Source: Apostichopus japonicus (taxonomy: Eukaryota > Echinodermata > Holothuroidea > Aspidochirotida > Stichopodidae). Taken from it: a stretch of DNA of 62,000 nt. Made by a program: the position numbers and the translations under genes. The notes beneath the pieces were generated by a model. It was not told the DNA's origin, did not search any database, and worked only from the letters and a program-made list of their open reading frames with translations. The stretch covers positions 4,888,484 through 4,950,483 of the forward strand of contig NC_092564.1 of assembly GCF_037975245.1 (NCBI RefSeq), in the 5' to 3' direction. This document shows, piece by piece, positions 38,217 to 49,839 of this stretch. Every line of letters starts with the position of its first letter. Positions within the stretch are counted from its first letter, which is position 1.

Positions 38217-38445
38217 GGAGTGTTAGCTCAGTGGTTAACGCCGGCATAACGTCCCCGGTTCGAGTCACTCCAAGATTAATGTATGTCGTCCAGTTACAGA
38301 GTTGTTGACAATGGACAATTCATAATAATGGACGTTAAATATGAATCTAAGAGACTGACTTTGGTCAGCTTGCGGCTTTGATAAGCCAATGAGGCATCTT
38401 CGCGAGTTCCTGCTTGCAGGAGGATCTAAAATACAAATACATTAT
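38217..38445 (+). mobile_element. SINE with truncated tRNA-like head
   Basis: ggagtg at 38217 pairs with cactcc at 38266-38271 as an acceptor stem. An A-box-like ttagctcagtgg and a B-box-like ggttcgagtc lie between them, the polymerase III internal promoter pattern. The head is only about 55 bases, shorter than a tRNA, with the anticodon region reduced. The body continues through gctttgataagccaatgagg and gttcctgcttgcaggaggat to an A-rich end. It lies in the same orientation as the host gene. Confidence 0.65.
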
Positions 38446-39584
38446 TGTAGAAAGAAAGTATATCATTATATCGCCATTTTATCTACAGAGAGAAACTTAC
38501 AATTCGCTTCTGTCGCGATATCATCAAGTACCGTATAGTGATCATACCGCGATACCTGAATTACGCTAGCCAAACCACGTGTTATTTATGGTAGCTTATT
38601 TCGTGACCCATTTAATTTTTTAATTTCTAGATCTTAATCTAAAGTATGAATAGAAATCTGATATCTAGGTCACTGGGATTATTTACATGCAACTTGAATC
38701 GTATCAGATTTAATTATAGAGATGCGTATGTGTGTATTGATTTTATATCCATAGAATATTCCGATTATGAAATTAAAACCCGGCCACGTGCACAAGTTAC
38801 ATTTATGAGGATAAAAATATCCTTTTTTTAAAGAATTGCCAATATCACCGAAACATTCATTTTTCAACTTCTTCAAGGCATTCTATCTATTATAATTACA
38901 AAATTAAAACTGTTTTTTTATGTTAACATATCTATTCGTCTGCTCTACCTCGATCGATTATGTGTGGTAATTTATGGCATACTTCCAAACATTGATTCCC
39001 CGTTATTTAATAAAATGGAAACGGTATTGGCCCTAAAAAAAATATCCTTTGCAAGATCTTAAATAAGTTTTATAAACATAATTCGTCGACATTTTTTAAA
39101 CTTATAAATGAAAAATACATCAATTTTGAATAAATCTAAATTGAGTTAACAATATAATTCGTCTTAATTTTGAAATCGCATCGTGCATAACAATCACAAA
39201 AAAACTAATAAATTTATATTTTCTACCTCTTTTTTATGCAAAGTATTCCTCTAAGCTATACCAAATCGAGACTATTCCTGTTAAATATTGATTCTGCTAT
39301 AAAGACTCCATTAGTAATGAAATCCATGGTTTTATTATTGACAGAAAAGATAAAATCAATATTAGATACAACCTCATTATTTTATCATAACTGGTACATG
39401 ATTTTCCAAACATACAAGTTTGTTTGTCATATCGAATCATTTCCTATTTTATGAAGTGAAGAAGAAACAAATAAACACATAACAAAAAACAACAAAATAC
39501 AAAAACTTGAAAGATGAATGTAGGCAGAAATTTATTTACTTATATGTTATTGACATCAAAAAACAAAAATCCGAGAAAAAAAAC

Positions 39585-41735
39585 CCAACAACAACAGCAA
39601 CAAACTACAAACAACAGCAACAAACTACAAACAACAGCAACAAACTACAAACAACAGCAAGAAACAACAAACAACAGCAACAAACTACAAACAACAGCAA
39701 CAAACTACAAACAACAGCAACAAACTACAAACAACAGCAACAAACTACAAACAACAGCTACAAACTACAAACAACAGCTACAAACAACAGCTACAAACAA
39801 CAGCTACAAACAACAAACAACAGCAACATACTACAAACAACAGCAACATACTACAAACAACAGCAACAAAAATCAGCTACAAACTACAAACAACAGCAAC
39901 AAACAACAAACAACAGCAACAAACAACAAACAACAGCAACAAACAACAAACAACAGCAACAAACAACAAACAACAGCAACAAACTACAAACAACAGCAAC
40001 AAACAACAAACAACAGCAACAAACTACAAACAACAGCAACAAACTACAAACAACAGCAACAAACTACAAACAACAGCTACAAACTACAAACAACAGCAAC
40101 AAACAACAGCAACAAACAACAAACAACAGCAACAAACAACAAACAACAGCAACAAACTACAAACAACAGCAACAAACTACAAACAACAGCAACAAACTAC
40201 AAACAACAGCAACAAACTACAAACAACAGCAACAAACTACAAACAACAGCAACAAACTACAAACAACAGCAACAAACTACAAACAACAGCAACAAACTAC
40301 AGCAACAAACTACAAACAACAGCAACAAACTACAAACAACAGCAACAAACTACAAACAACAGCAACATACTACAAACAACAGCAACATACTACAAACAAC
40401 AGCAACAAACAACAGCTACAAACTACAAACAACAGCAACAAACAACAGCAACAAACAACAAACAACAGCAACAAACTACAAACAACAGCAACAAACTACA
40501 AACGAGCAACAAACTACAAACAACAGCAACAAACTACAAACAACAGCAACAAACTACAAACAACAGCAACAAACTACAAACAACAGCAACAAACAACAAA
40601 CAACAGCAACAAACTACAAACAACAGCAACAAACAACAAACAACAGCAACAAACTACAAACAACAGCAACAAACAACAAACAACAGCAACAAACAACAGC
40701 CAACAGCAACAAACTACAAACAACAGCAACATACTACAAACAACAGCAACATACTACAAACAACAGCAACAAACAACAGCTACAAACTACAAACAACAGC
40801 AACAAACTACAAACAACAGCAACAAACTACAAACAACAGCAACAAACTACAAACAACAGCAACAAACTACAAACAACAGCAACAAACAACAGCAACAAAC
40901 TACAAACAACAGCTACAAACTACAAACAACAGCAACAAACAACAAACAACAGCAACAAACAACAAACAACAGCAACATACTACAAACAACAGCAACAAAC
41001 AACAAACAACAGCAACATACTACAGCTACAAACTACAAACAACAGCAACAAACTACAAACAACAGCAACAAACTACAAACAACAGCAACAAACTACAAAC
41101 AACAGCAACAAACTACAAACAACAGCAACAAACTACAAACAACAGCAACAAACTACAAACAACAGCAACAAACTACAAACAACAGCAACAAACTACAAAC
41201 AACAGCAACAAACTACAAACAACAGCAACAAACTACAAACAACAGCAACAAACTACAAACAACAGCAACAAACTACAAACAACAGCAACAAACTACAAAC
41301 AACAGCAACAAACTACAAACAACAGCAACAAACTACAAACAACAGCAACAAACTACAAACAACAGCAACAAACTACAAACAACAGCAACAAACTACAAAC
41401 AACAGCAACAAACTACAAACAACAGCAACAAACTACAAACAACAGCAACAAACTACAAACAACAGCAACAAACTACAAACAACAGCAACAAACTACAAAC
41501 AACAGCAACAAACTACAAACAACAGCAACAAACTACAAACAACAGCAACAAACTACAAACAACAGCAACAAACTACAAACAACAGCAACAAACTACAAAC
41601 AACAGCAACAAACTACAAACAACAGCAACAAACTACAAACAACAGCAACAAACTACAAACAACAGCAACAAACTACAGCAACAAACTACAAACAACAGCA
41701 ACAAACTACAGCAACAAACTACAAACAACAGCAAC
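39585..41735 (+). repeat. 2.15 kb minisatellite of a 20-bp unit
   Basis: The unit is caacagcaacaaactacaaa. Variants have aacaacaaa or atactacaaa in place of aactacaaa, or lack several bases. From about 41040 to 41660 some 30 units in a row are identical, while the 5' half is mixed. The unit has no stop in any plus-strand frame and 20 is not a multiple of three, so frames of more than 740 codons run through it encoding the same Q/N/T/K-rich peptide period. These are not accepted as genes. The array is in the intron between exons D and E. Confidence 0.97.
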
Positions 41736-43063
41736 TAAGTAATGTCTAATGGCAAGTCCGGTTCTCATGATATGCCCCTTGCAACATAAGCCAAAATTTC
41801 TTTTTAGGGCTAATTTGATGATGAAATCGGCTCCTCAGTGAGGGCCTCAACATTAATGTTCATCACCATTTTTTTCTCCAAATTTGAATAACTCAGGTCC
41901 TGGTTAGGCCTATAATTCATGTAAACTACAGAATACCTTTTGAACGACATTCAACACCAATAATTGTCCTTGAGAGAATTTTAGGTTGAGGCCATAAAAT
42001 TCTTATTTGAGGTTTATGTTACATCTGAGTAACTGACCCCTGCAGTGGTGTTTGTGTTAGACTAAGTCATCCAGCCACTTATATTGATGAGCCCGAGATG
42101 GAATGGGTTACCTTCTCCTAAAAAAAAACTACAGGAGTGGAAGCACCAACCTGCATATTTCATCATTTTGTTTTGAATCCAACTCAATGTAAATGCATCG
42201 TGTCTATACTCGTATAGTAACTACGCTGAGAATAACGAAATGTTTCATCTATCAGCTTTTTAAAATTATTGTTATGTTAACGTTCCCTCTTCAACCATGA
42301 TTTTACCGAAACCCTTTAGTTATTAACTATGTAAGCCCTTATTGAGGGCTCAGGACTATAGTATTCTCTAATGCGAAAGACTTTTCACAAATCTTCCCGA
42401 CTTAATAGCTTCTTTAAACTGTACATTTATTATTCCGTTATGAAGTATCGAACAGCATGTTAAAATTGATTGTATGTCTTACTGACAATTCTAAAACCAA
42501 GTTAATTGTGTTAATGAACGTTATTTACACTATGCTGAAACAATGACCAATTATATTCAAATGTAAATAACTAATTTGCTGTAACAGTCAAGTCATGTGA
42601 GACGTATAAATTTGTCTAAAGTATTATACATCACGGGCCTCAATGTCTGGGTATATAATCTGAACTTACATAACCGTCATGAAAAGAAATTTAGCAAACT
42701 TATTAGCATATTGAGCGTTTTTAGCAGCCTAGCATTGCGTGTATACGGAAATGGAGGTGAAATAAAATATAAATTAAAAAAAAATAAGAAAAAATAAACA
42801 AATACACATTCTGTTCCACTAGTGGGGGTAGTGGGTTAAGAATGATTTTTTTCAGAATTTTTGTTACCGAATCTTCTTTTATGTCCCGAAGTGGCAGTGC
42901 CATTATTCTGCCTCCCCCCTCCCTTCCCTTCCCCTCCCTCCCCCTCCCCCTCCCCCTCCCCCTCCATTACACCTTAACTATGTGTATACATTTCTTTACA
43001 ATGTTATTTTTTCAATTCATCATCAGTTTAAATGTATTTCTTGTGTATTATTTTATCCATCAG

Positions 43064-43270
43064 GTAATTTTGGCACAGTGTTTGTTGATCAGTCCTACTG
43101 GCAGAGTAGTGTCGCGGCTAAACCTAAACAGGGAATGTGGGGCTTCTTACTCGGTGGTCTGGTATGGTTTGCTGTCCCGTTTGCTTTCGCTACCACAATG
43201 GGGTTGGCTTATGTCTCTCTCAGTACGTATTGGGGTCAAGAGTTACTCACACCTCAGGAAATAGGTCAAG
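43064..43270 (+). CDS. DUR3-like symporter, exon E
   Basis: Phase 1 at both ends. It starts [20 protein letters not shown], the strongest DUR3 family motif, and continues with [20 protein letters not shown] and [12 protein letters not shown], a helix after the motif. It ends with the loop [16 protein letters not shown]. Acceptor ttttatccatcag, donor caag|gtaaag. Confidence 0.96.
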
Positions 43271-43736
43271 GTAAAGTTGAAAATCCATTAATTATTAATT
43301 ATTATTAATTATTGTCTTTAAAGCACAAAATTCTTCTCATTCATTCCCTCCTATTGTTACAAAAAATACCTGGCAAGGTTTTAACGCATGCGCACGCCTG
43401 TGTGTGCTCGGATCTGGGTTCAACGAAATGACAGAATCATGATGTATACAGCTTGAATCGGACTTTAAAGTTGGACCAAAATCTAATCACTAACCTATAG
43501 TGAAATCAGTGATAGTCATACTTAAAAAGAAATCTAAGAAAGGTCTCGCACACCCCCACCCCCCCCCCCTATTCCCCCTCACCTTGTCGTCCCACTTTTG
43601 AGCTTCCATATGTCTTGTTTATAAATATCACATTCATTTAGTCAGGCTGTATGGTTAAATCCTTACATTGTATTAGTTGCTCGTTATTTATCTCTGTATA
43701 ACTTAACTATCACTTAACTAAACATCACTTCCGTAG

Positions 43737-44025
43737 GTCTTGTACCGGTCGCTGTTGCTAACGAAGTTCTTGGTTACAGAGGTCACGTGATGATCGTACT
43801 GATCATTTTAATGTCAGTGACATCTACCGGATCAGCCGAAGTCATCGCCATAACCTCGATTGTGGTGTACGATCTTTACCAAATTCATTTACGACCTTAT
43901 CGCCGAGTAGCAGATAGTAACGGCTGTATCTTATGTGGCAAGTGCAGAGGCAGGATGGCGAATCCAAGGGACCAATGCTCGTGCACTAGTATGACAGGCT
44001 GCAAGCAATGTACTGCCGATGACAT
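43737..44025 (+). CDS. DUR3-like symporter, exon F with Cys-rich loop
   Basis: Enters in phase 1 and leaves in phase 2. After LVPVAVANEVLGYRGHVMIV comes the conserved substrate-path helix MSVTSTGSAEVIAITSIVVY, then a basic stretch (LYQIHLRPYRR) and a loop with CILCGKC, CSC and CKQC. Plant and fungal DUR3 proteins, as I know them, have a much shorter link here; animal DUR3-like proteins carry a Cys-rich insert. Spacing CxxC-xxC...CxC...CxxC suggests metal binding, which is inference. The donor is gacat|gtgagt at 44026. Confidence 0.93.
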
Positions 44026-45706
44026 GTGAGTCATATATTAAACTACAAAGCCATTCTCATGTGTCGATCGGATGATCCGCTTCGATTCCATCACAATGCA
44101 AAGTTTTAAATGTGTTAAACAGAGGCGTCGTTTGCATATATACGAAGAATTTATAGGTCAACAGCATTGACCCCAAATATAAAATTCAAAAAAGATGGTC
44201 ACCCATGCTCAACCTTCAATACTCTTGTTACTACCACCCTTTGAACATTCTTCTTCTTCTGAGATATTTGAATATCTCTTTAGAAGATCCCGGTTGTCCC
44301 GGAAGTTAAATTGGAGGGTAAGCACCCACTTTTGAAAACTTCAAGCACAGTAAGCAAAGTACAGTTTTGATGCTAAACTTTGAGACTGATACTGACGATT
44401 TTTCATCAGTAATGACTACTATAGGCCCTATGCTAGTTTACTAAATTTGCTGAGATTTTTTTTTTTTCTTGAGAATTGTCTTTCCCGAAAATTCATAACC
44501 ATCGCATTGTCTCGAGGCATTGGGAACCGTGTAAGTAAATATTTAGACAGCCAGTCAGGAAAAAATATATTTGAAAGACCCGCAAAATGCGCGTTAAAGT
44601 TTAAATGACCATTTAGTTGAATTTCTAGTGTATATAATAACTGTGGGCAATAATGTTGAGCTAGAAAAACGTAAACAATTAGTGGGTCTATATTTCAGGT
44701 TGATTAGTTGATGTAATTCCACAATCCCATCACAAATATCACACCGTGAGAAATCCATTTCTTTTTTTCTACTTTCTTGGGTAGAATTCGTTTAGTAGCT
44801 TGAATACCTCAACCCTCAATTTATGATTAATTTCCTCTTTTACATGTGAAAGTATATAACTTTACCTACAAACTGACAATATCTCTTTGAGATGAATCTC
44901 GCGTAGTGTTTTGTTTGCAATTTCCCCCTTTTTGCCCTAATTCTGATTTGCACTACAAAACATTAATAAGAATTATTGAATGATATTTTTTTCTTGTAAA
45001 GAATTCATTCAATAATTTATCTTGAAGGCTTCAACTCTTATACGACTATCGCATCTGTGTAATGTATATAAACATCGGTATGAATACTATTTTTAACAGG
45101 TAATTTTCGATATAATTACTTATATCCACCCCCCCCCCCACCCTCCCGCCATCATTACATTCGCGAATATGTTAATCAATCATTCGTTTACGGTAGAAGA
45201 AGTTACCAGATCCGTCGGAGAGCATATGTGTGTCAGTATTCTGAAAGTTCACGAAAACACTGCTTCGCGTCTTTAAGTATATAGAGCAAAATCAAATGCA
45301 TTTCATTAACGATAGTGATATAATACTGGCAAATGCCATTTAGCGGGTCGACTCTGGTTTCAGTGAGTATCCAGATATCTGTTGAAGGCTCCCGATGTAT
45401 CATTATCACCATTTTCATTTACGTCAACGTGGAGATCTCGTTACATATGGCTATGCATGTTTTATGTTACATGTTACATATTAAAAGATAATATTAAAGT
45501 AATGATAATGATAATAACGTTATATGATAATCAGAATCAGATGTTGACACCATTTATGTTTTATGTCTTTAAAGAATGACCGGTTTCGGATAAGTTTGGT
45601 CGCTGATGAGAAATTTAAAAAGAATTGTGTTTTGCAACAAAAGTATGATTTTTCTTGATTTCCCGAAAGGGGAAAGCTATGGAGTCACTTTTTAACGACC
45701 TTGCAG

Positions 45707-45788
45707 GTTTGTGAGGTGGACCGATGATTGCAAAGTCGGCTATGACTATAACACGGATAACAAAGTCTGTAATTGCTATTACGGTTAG
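45707..45788 (+). CDS. Possible alternative terminal exon of the symporter (exon G)
   Basis: A good acceptor (acgaccttgcag, ending 45706) opens a frame that fits the phase 2 end of exon F: the joined codon is ATG, then FVRWTDDCKVGYDYNTDNKV, CNCYYG and TAG at 45786-45788. A poly(A) signal AATAAA sits at 45986-45991, before the next exon. Splicing F to G would end the protein after the Cys-rich loop, without the last four or more helices. It cannot sit between F and H in frame. It is Cys-rich (three Cys in the short tail). It may be a genuine short isoform, a relic exon, or an intronic coincidence. Confidence 0.35.
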
Positions 45789-46039
45789 ATTCTTTCAACA
45801 CGGCAATATACAGAACCGTTCTACTCAAAATTAAAGCCACAGTGACTTAATCATCAGGTAACACATTCGAAGTGTATGCATGCTAGAGTTCTTCAAGACC
45901 GCCCTCATTTTTTTTCGGGGAAACATTTCATAACTGTATAGTTTTGTTTTCTCCAGTGTATTGCTTACGATCACTGTTTTAATGAAATAAATTTATTTAT
46001 TTATTTACTCTCGTTTTACTCGTCAAATTCTTTTCACAG

Positions 46040-46202
46040 CAACCGAGAAGGAAATAAAAGGGCTATTAAACCAGGGTTTAAATGTAAAGTTCATGGTAAC
46101 TACAGAACGTACCTGGATTTACTACACGGAAAGAGAGACTGGGCTATAGTCATCACATCAATCTCATTTATTCCTCTTACCTTACTCTGCTATCGATTAA
46201 AT
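46040..46202 (+). CDS. DUR3-like symporter, exon H
   Basis: One leading base completes the phase 2 codon from exon F directly (at + c); it leaves in phase 0. It encodes NREGNKRAIKPGFKCKVHGN, whose KCKVHG continues the Cys/His series of exon F, then YRTYLDLLHGKRDWAIVI and the helix TSISFIPLTLLCYRLN. Acceptor attcttttcacag, donor aat|gtaagt. The direct F-H phase match is why exon G is treated as an alternative. Confidence 0.92.
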
Positions 46203-46427
46203 GTAAGTATGAGTACAATTTTACCTTTCATATGAAAATTTAAAAAAAAAAATTGAATGGAGAAATTACAAAAGGAAATGGCAAGAGTATATATATTGCG
46301 GGCAGAAATATGGACAAGCAATCTGTGATTCCTTATCAAACCGTAGCAATTTTCAAGGAGGGGGTATAGGTCTAATACTGGTCATATGAGGTTTTTTATT
46401 GTAAGATTCGGAGCATGCATCTGTCCG

Positions 46428-46470
46428 CAGGCGCGTAGCCAAGGGGGGGGGGGGGGAAGGGGCGACCGTT
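46428..46470 (+). mobile_element. Left-end fragment of a hAT-like element
   Basis: caggcgcgtagccaaggggg with a long G run equals the left end of the element at 36821. No matching right end was found downstream, so it is a truncated copy or one whose right end has decayed. Confidence 0.5.
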
Positions 46471-47507
46471 ATATATCATATACAAAGAAAGTTAAGTTTA
46501 AATTCACCATCAGTCAAGTGTTTACACGGCCAGATACTTCGGAAGTATTTGTTTTATCAAAACCGATGATGACGGTAGATTACGCTGAAAGACTAAGGCT
46601 TATTTTAAAAGGAAATATATCTTGCTCAAAGCCACAGGTAAATACTACTCTACCGAAATTTAAATAGAATTTCTGACAGTGATATAATCAACTTAATTGC
46701 AACAACAACAACAGAACGATTAAAAATTCTAATGCTTATTTGCAAACCCATACACCTATAGTTGCAAATCAGTAGCAAATATGAATGCAAAAGTTTATAG
46801 TTTTTGTTGTCCGTTGAGTTTGTCCCTTTTTCTTTTCCTTCATCTTCTTCTTCTTCTTCTTCTTTTTTCTTACTATAAATGCTTCGAGTAATTATTATGA
46901 ACCACCTAACACAAGATTGTGCAAAATATTTACATTTTCATAATTTTGTGAGTTTTTTATAGAACATTCCCTATACTACGGAAATATTCCACATAACCTC
47001 AAAAACCTACAAATGCAGCCAATGATATGGAGAAACCCGGCAATAAACCACACCTTTTAACACAGAGCAGTGTGCATCCTCGTGAGGAATATCAGTAAAA
47101 AAATTCCGAGAAGGCCTGCAACACTTACATAAAAAAAATAAAAAATACTGCCCACTATGGAGGATCTTCCTTCATTTGCACATTTATGAAACTTGGCGAT
47201 CCCTGTTTTGTTCCATCAATTCAAGTCAAGTTAATTAAAGCTTGTATTCTGTATTATTGCCTTTGAAATAAAGCTCAATTGTAAACCTTATTGTATTTGG
47301 GGTTTTTTTCTTATGAGAATTACATATAGCTGTGATGTGGTTTGACAACGCTCTTCTTCATGTCCTTTGTATAACTAGGCACTTCAGTGCAGATTCAACT
47401 CCATAGATTTTATACATCCGCTTCGTCATGGTTTCCTCAACATCTGCAGGGTCATGTTTTCCTAAGATGACGTTAAGTAATGCTATACATTTGATATAAC
47501 TTTGTAT

Positions 47508-47640
47508 CATCATTACACAGGCCATAACAAATTTGACACAACTGTTGTGTCATTCTTACACAGGCTTTTTCTATATTTTCCACAACTGATGTGTTAGTTA
47601 TAGAAAACAAAGTGTTATTCTTACACAGGCCTTTAGTAGA
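47508..47640. repeat. Three degenerate repeats around ttacacaggc
   Basis: cattacacaggcc, cattcttacacaggc and tattcttacacaggcc recur at about 47510, 47551 and 47617, with cacaactg...tgtgt between them. This is a weak tandem repeat of 45-65 bp period. Confidence 0.45.
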
Positions 47641-47990
47641 TTTTACAAGACGAAGTAGGGGAAGTAGGGGACTAGTCAATGTTACGTAACAAAAAGTATT
47701 CCTCTGCTAAAATGTTTTTGGATATCACTTTGAATTATGCTAACCCAAATTGTTGACCAAGTTGCACCCATACAAATAATAGACCGATCTGAAACTTTTG
47801 TTTAACAATCGACGTACCACAGAGAAGCGTTAAAAAGCAGAGGTCAACTGAGGTCAAAATGTTCATACCAGTGAACCTACTACGAGTGACGTCATGTCGA
47901 TGTCAGCAAATGAAACCACGAAGAATGTTACATATGTTTAGGTCAATGATCACTAATTTTGCCAGATAATTCAGTCATTGTATATATTAA

Positions 47991-48153
47991 TGTTGTGATA
48001 ACCGATGAATATACATATGTATATGTTTTTTTTTTAATGGTGATTACCTTGATATAGTTGTGTGTTCATAGAGTGGTCCGTAAAGAGCGCCACTCGCTCG
48101 TACACCGGAGATACAATAAAGATCAAGAGATAAACATGGTGTCAGAAGTGGGA
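47991..48153 (+). mobile_element. LTR fragment with tRNA-Leu-type primer binding site
   Basis: A 146-bp segment begins tgttgtgataac and ends gagataaaca (47991-48136), with AATAAA at 48115-48120. It is followed at once by tggtgtcagaagtggga (48137-48153), complementary to the 3' end of a tRNA-Leu ending in TCCCACTTCTGACACCA. TG...CA ends plus this site are the LTR-retrotransposon arrangement, Ty3/gypsy-like by the primer type. No gag or pol frame follows; only about 525 bases separate it from the GPCR gene. The left boundary is tentative. Confidence 0.6.
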
Positions 48154-48678
48154 ACATTGTGTATGTCAGAAATATACCAAGCACTCACTGAAGTTGGAAT
48201 TTGCCCCTTTTTTTGTTATTTTAAATTGGTTCGTCCCCTTTAATTATTCTAAGCGGTTGTTCTTCTATTTTCTGATACAGGCTAATATAGGTCCACCCAC
48301 TGCAGTTTAAGCAATGGAAACTGTAACATTGCTTTTATATCGTGTAATATGACTATATGACCGGAAAACATCAACACCAACTTTGTAAGCTAAGGGTGTA
48401 ACTAAAGGCTACAGTTCCTTCCGACAATCCCCAGTTTTAGTTGGCAATCAACAGATGTTGAAACTCGTCTGATATCGAACATATTATGACAGTGGGAACA
48501 GGAAAGACGCTCACACTTGATATTTAATGGTGTTGTATAGAATCTTATAGCCAGTGGAAAACGAAGTGTATAGAGGTTAATATTGTAACAATCCTAACGG
48601 TTTAGTCATCACAGAACCGACTGCATTTAATTCGGCGTGATTGTTTTTTGAATTTTGCCGAATTTTCCCGTAAAAGCA

Positions 48679-49839
48679 ATGTCTCTATTTACGATGTGGA
48701 GCTCGGCGTCGGCAGTGGATTATGGCCGCGAGCGATTGTTTCCTCGAAATGAACTTGACTATAGTTTCAGCTATCATAACTTCAACTACAACTACAGTTA
48801 CTCCGGGATTTATCTAGGTTATACTCTCTGTCACGTGGCACCCGAGCTGAAACTCTTTACACTTACTATCTGTATCTTAGCGATATGTTTGATTTCAAAC
48901 GTGTTCTACGTTGCTATGGCGATTCTTGGCAGCCATCTCACAGATACGTATTTCCTTTTTCTTAATTCCTTTATTCTCGCTAACGTTGTTAACGTAATCA
49001 CAACTGGAATGTTAAGAGCCAAGAACTTTCACAACCCTTGCTGGAACGCTGGCAGATTGGCTTGTAAAGCAGCAAGCGCTACTTTGAATTTTTCAAAGAC
49101 TGCGCTGATATTTTTCCTTATTTTGGTCATTTTGGAACAAACACACCAGAACGTCAGAAAGTTCTTCCTCAGAAACGACGATGTTCAGAGAAAGTTGACC
49201 GTAACAATAGCCATTTTGGTAGGAGCTATCGTCTACGTTGTCCCTTACTTTGCACTGTTTGATATTATTGAGTATGGCTCGGACGTAATATGTACGGTAA
49301 AAGACGTAGTAGACAGTGGAGTGATTTTCAGCATTCTTCATATAGCAGTGATAGTAGAATACCTGGCACCACTATTGATTCTAATCTTATTTCTTGCTCA
49401 TGGAACCATTTTGCAAATTCGAGAAAGACACCAACGAAGGTTTGGACCTTCCTCTTCTTTCGACGCAGCTGACAATGATGAGACAAGGATACCACGTGAC
49501 ACAGTAGAGGCAAGTAGCTACCCTGAATATCGATGGGCCTCAGTCATACTCGGGTTGGCTTTCTTCGTCACCAGGGCACCACAGTACGCATGTCTCACCA
49601 TTTTTAGCTATGGACACTACGGTTGCCATAGGTCAAACACAACTGTGCTTGTATTACATTGTATGTCTGCATCATTTTCTTGTTTGGCTCCGTGGATTGT
49701 TATTTCTCTCAGTAGATTCCACAGACGGAAGATGAGAGAGACAATGGTGTCAATTGCTTCTTTCCTGTCTGGTAGGAGAGTCGGAAGGGGATTTGCGTTA
49801 ACAGAGAACGAAGAACAGGTCATAGAAATAGAAATGTAA
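48679..49839 (+). CDS. Intronless rhodopsin-like GPCR, 386 residues
   Basis: Complete single-exon frame from ATG 48679 to TAA; the in-frame codons before it contain no ATG. An extracellular N-terminus of about 55 residues, rich in Tyr and Asn, contains an NYS glycosylation site. Seven helices follow, roughly at residues 58-82, 92-112, 128-150, 168-191, 207-236, 281-306 and 320-342. Class A marks: SN in helix 1, LAN in helix 2, Cys before helix 3 with a Cys in loop 2 (DVICTV), Pro in helices 5 (EYLAPLLIL), 6 (RAPQY) and 7 (LAPWIV), and a basic helix 8 (RFHRRKMRE). The usual DRY is EQT and NPxxY is APWIV. Ligand unknown. It lies on the same strand in the symporter intron between H and I, and presumably has its own promoter. 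Confidence 0.88.
   Translation: MSLFTMWSSASAVDYGRERLFPRNELDYSFSYHNFNYNYSYSGIYLGYTLCHVAPELKLFTLTICILAICLISNVFYVAMAILGSHLTDTYFLFLNSFILANVVNVITTGMLRAKNFHNPCWNAGRLACKAASATLNFSKTALIFFLILVILEQTHQNVRKFFLRNDDVQRKLTVTIAILVGAIVYVVPYFALFDIIEYGSDVICTVKDVVDSGVIFSILHIAVIVEYLAPLLILILFLAHGTILQIRERHQRRFGPSSSFDAADNDETRIPRDTVEASSYPEYRWASVILGLAFFVTRAPQYACLTIFSYGHYGCHRSNTTVLVLHCMSASFSCLAPWIVISLSRFHRRKMRETMVSIASFLSGRRVGRGFALTENEEQVIEIEM

Noticed and set aside
38217-38271. Functional tRNA gene
   Set aside because: Only 55 bases, anticodon arm reduced, and followed by a SINE body.
39507-41742. Overlapping open frames of more than 740 codons, Q/N/T-rich
   Set aside because: Produced by a stop-free 20-bp repeat; at least two frames are open at once with the same peptide period, and the array lies in a symporter intron.
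48655-48678. Eight additional upstream codons for the GPCR
   Set aside because: They would require a TTG start; the first in-frame ATG is at 48679.
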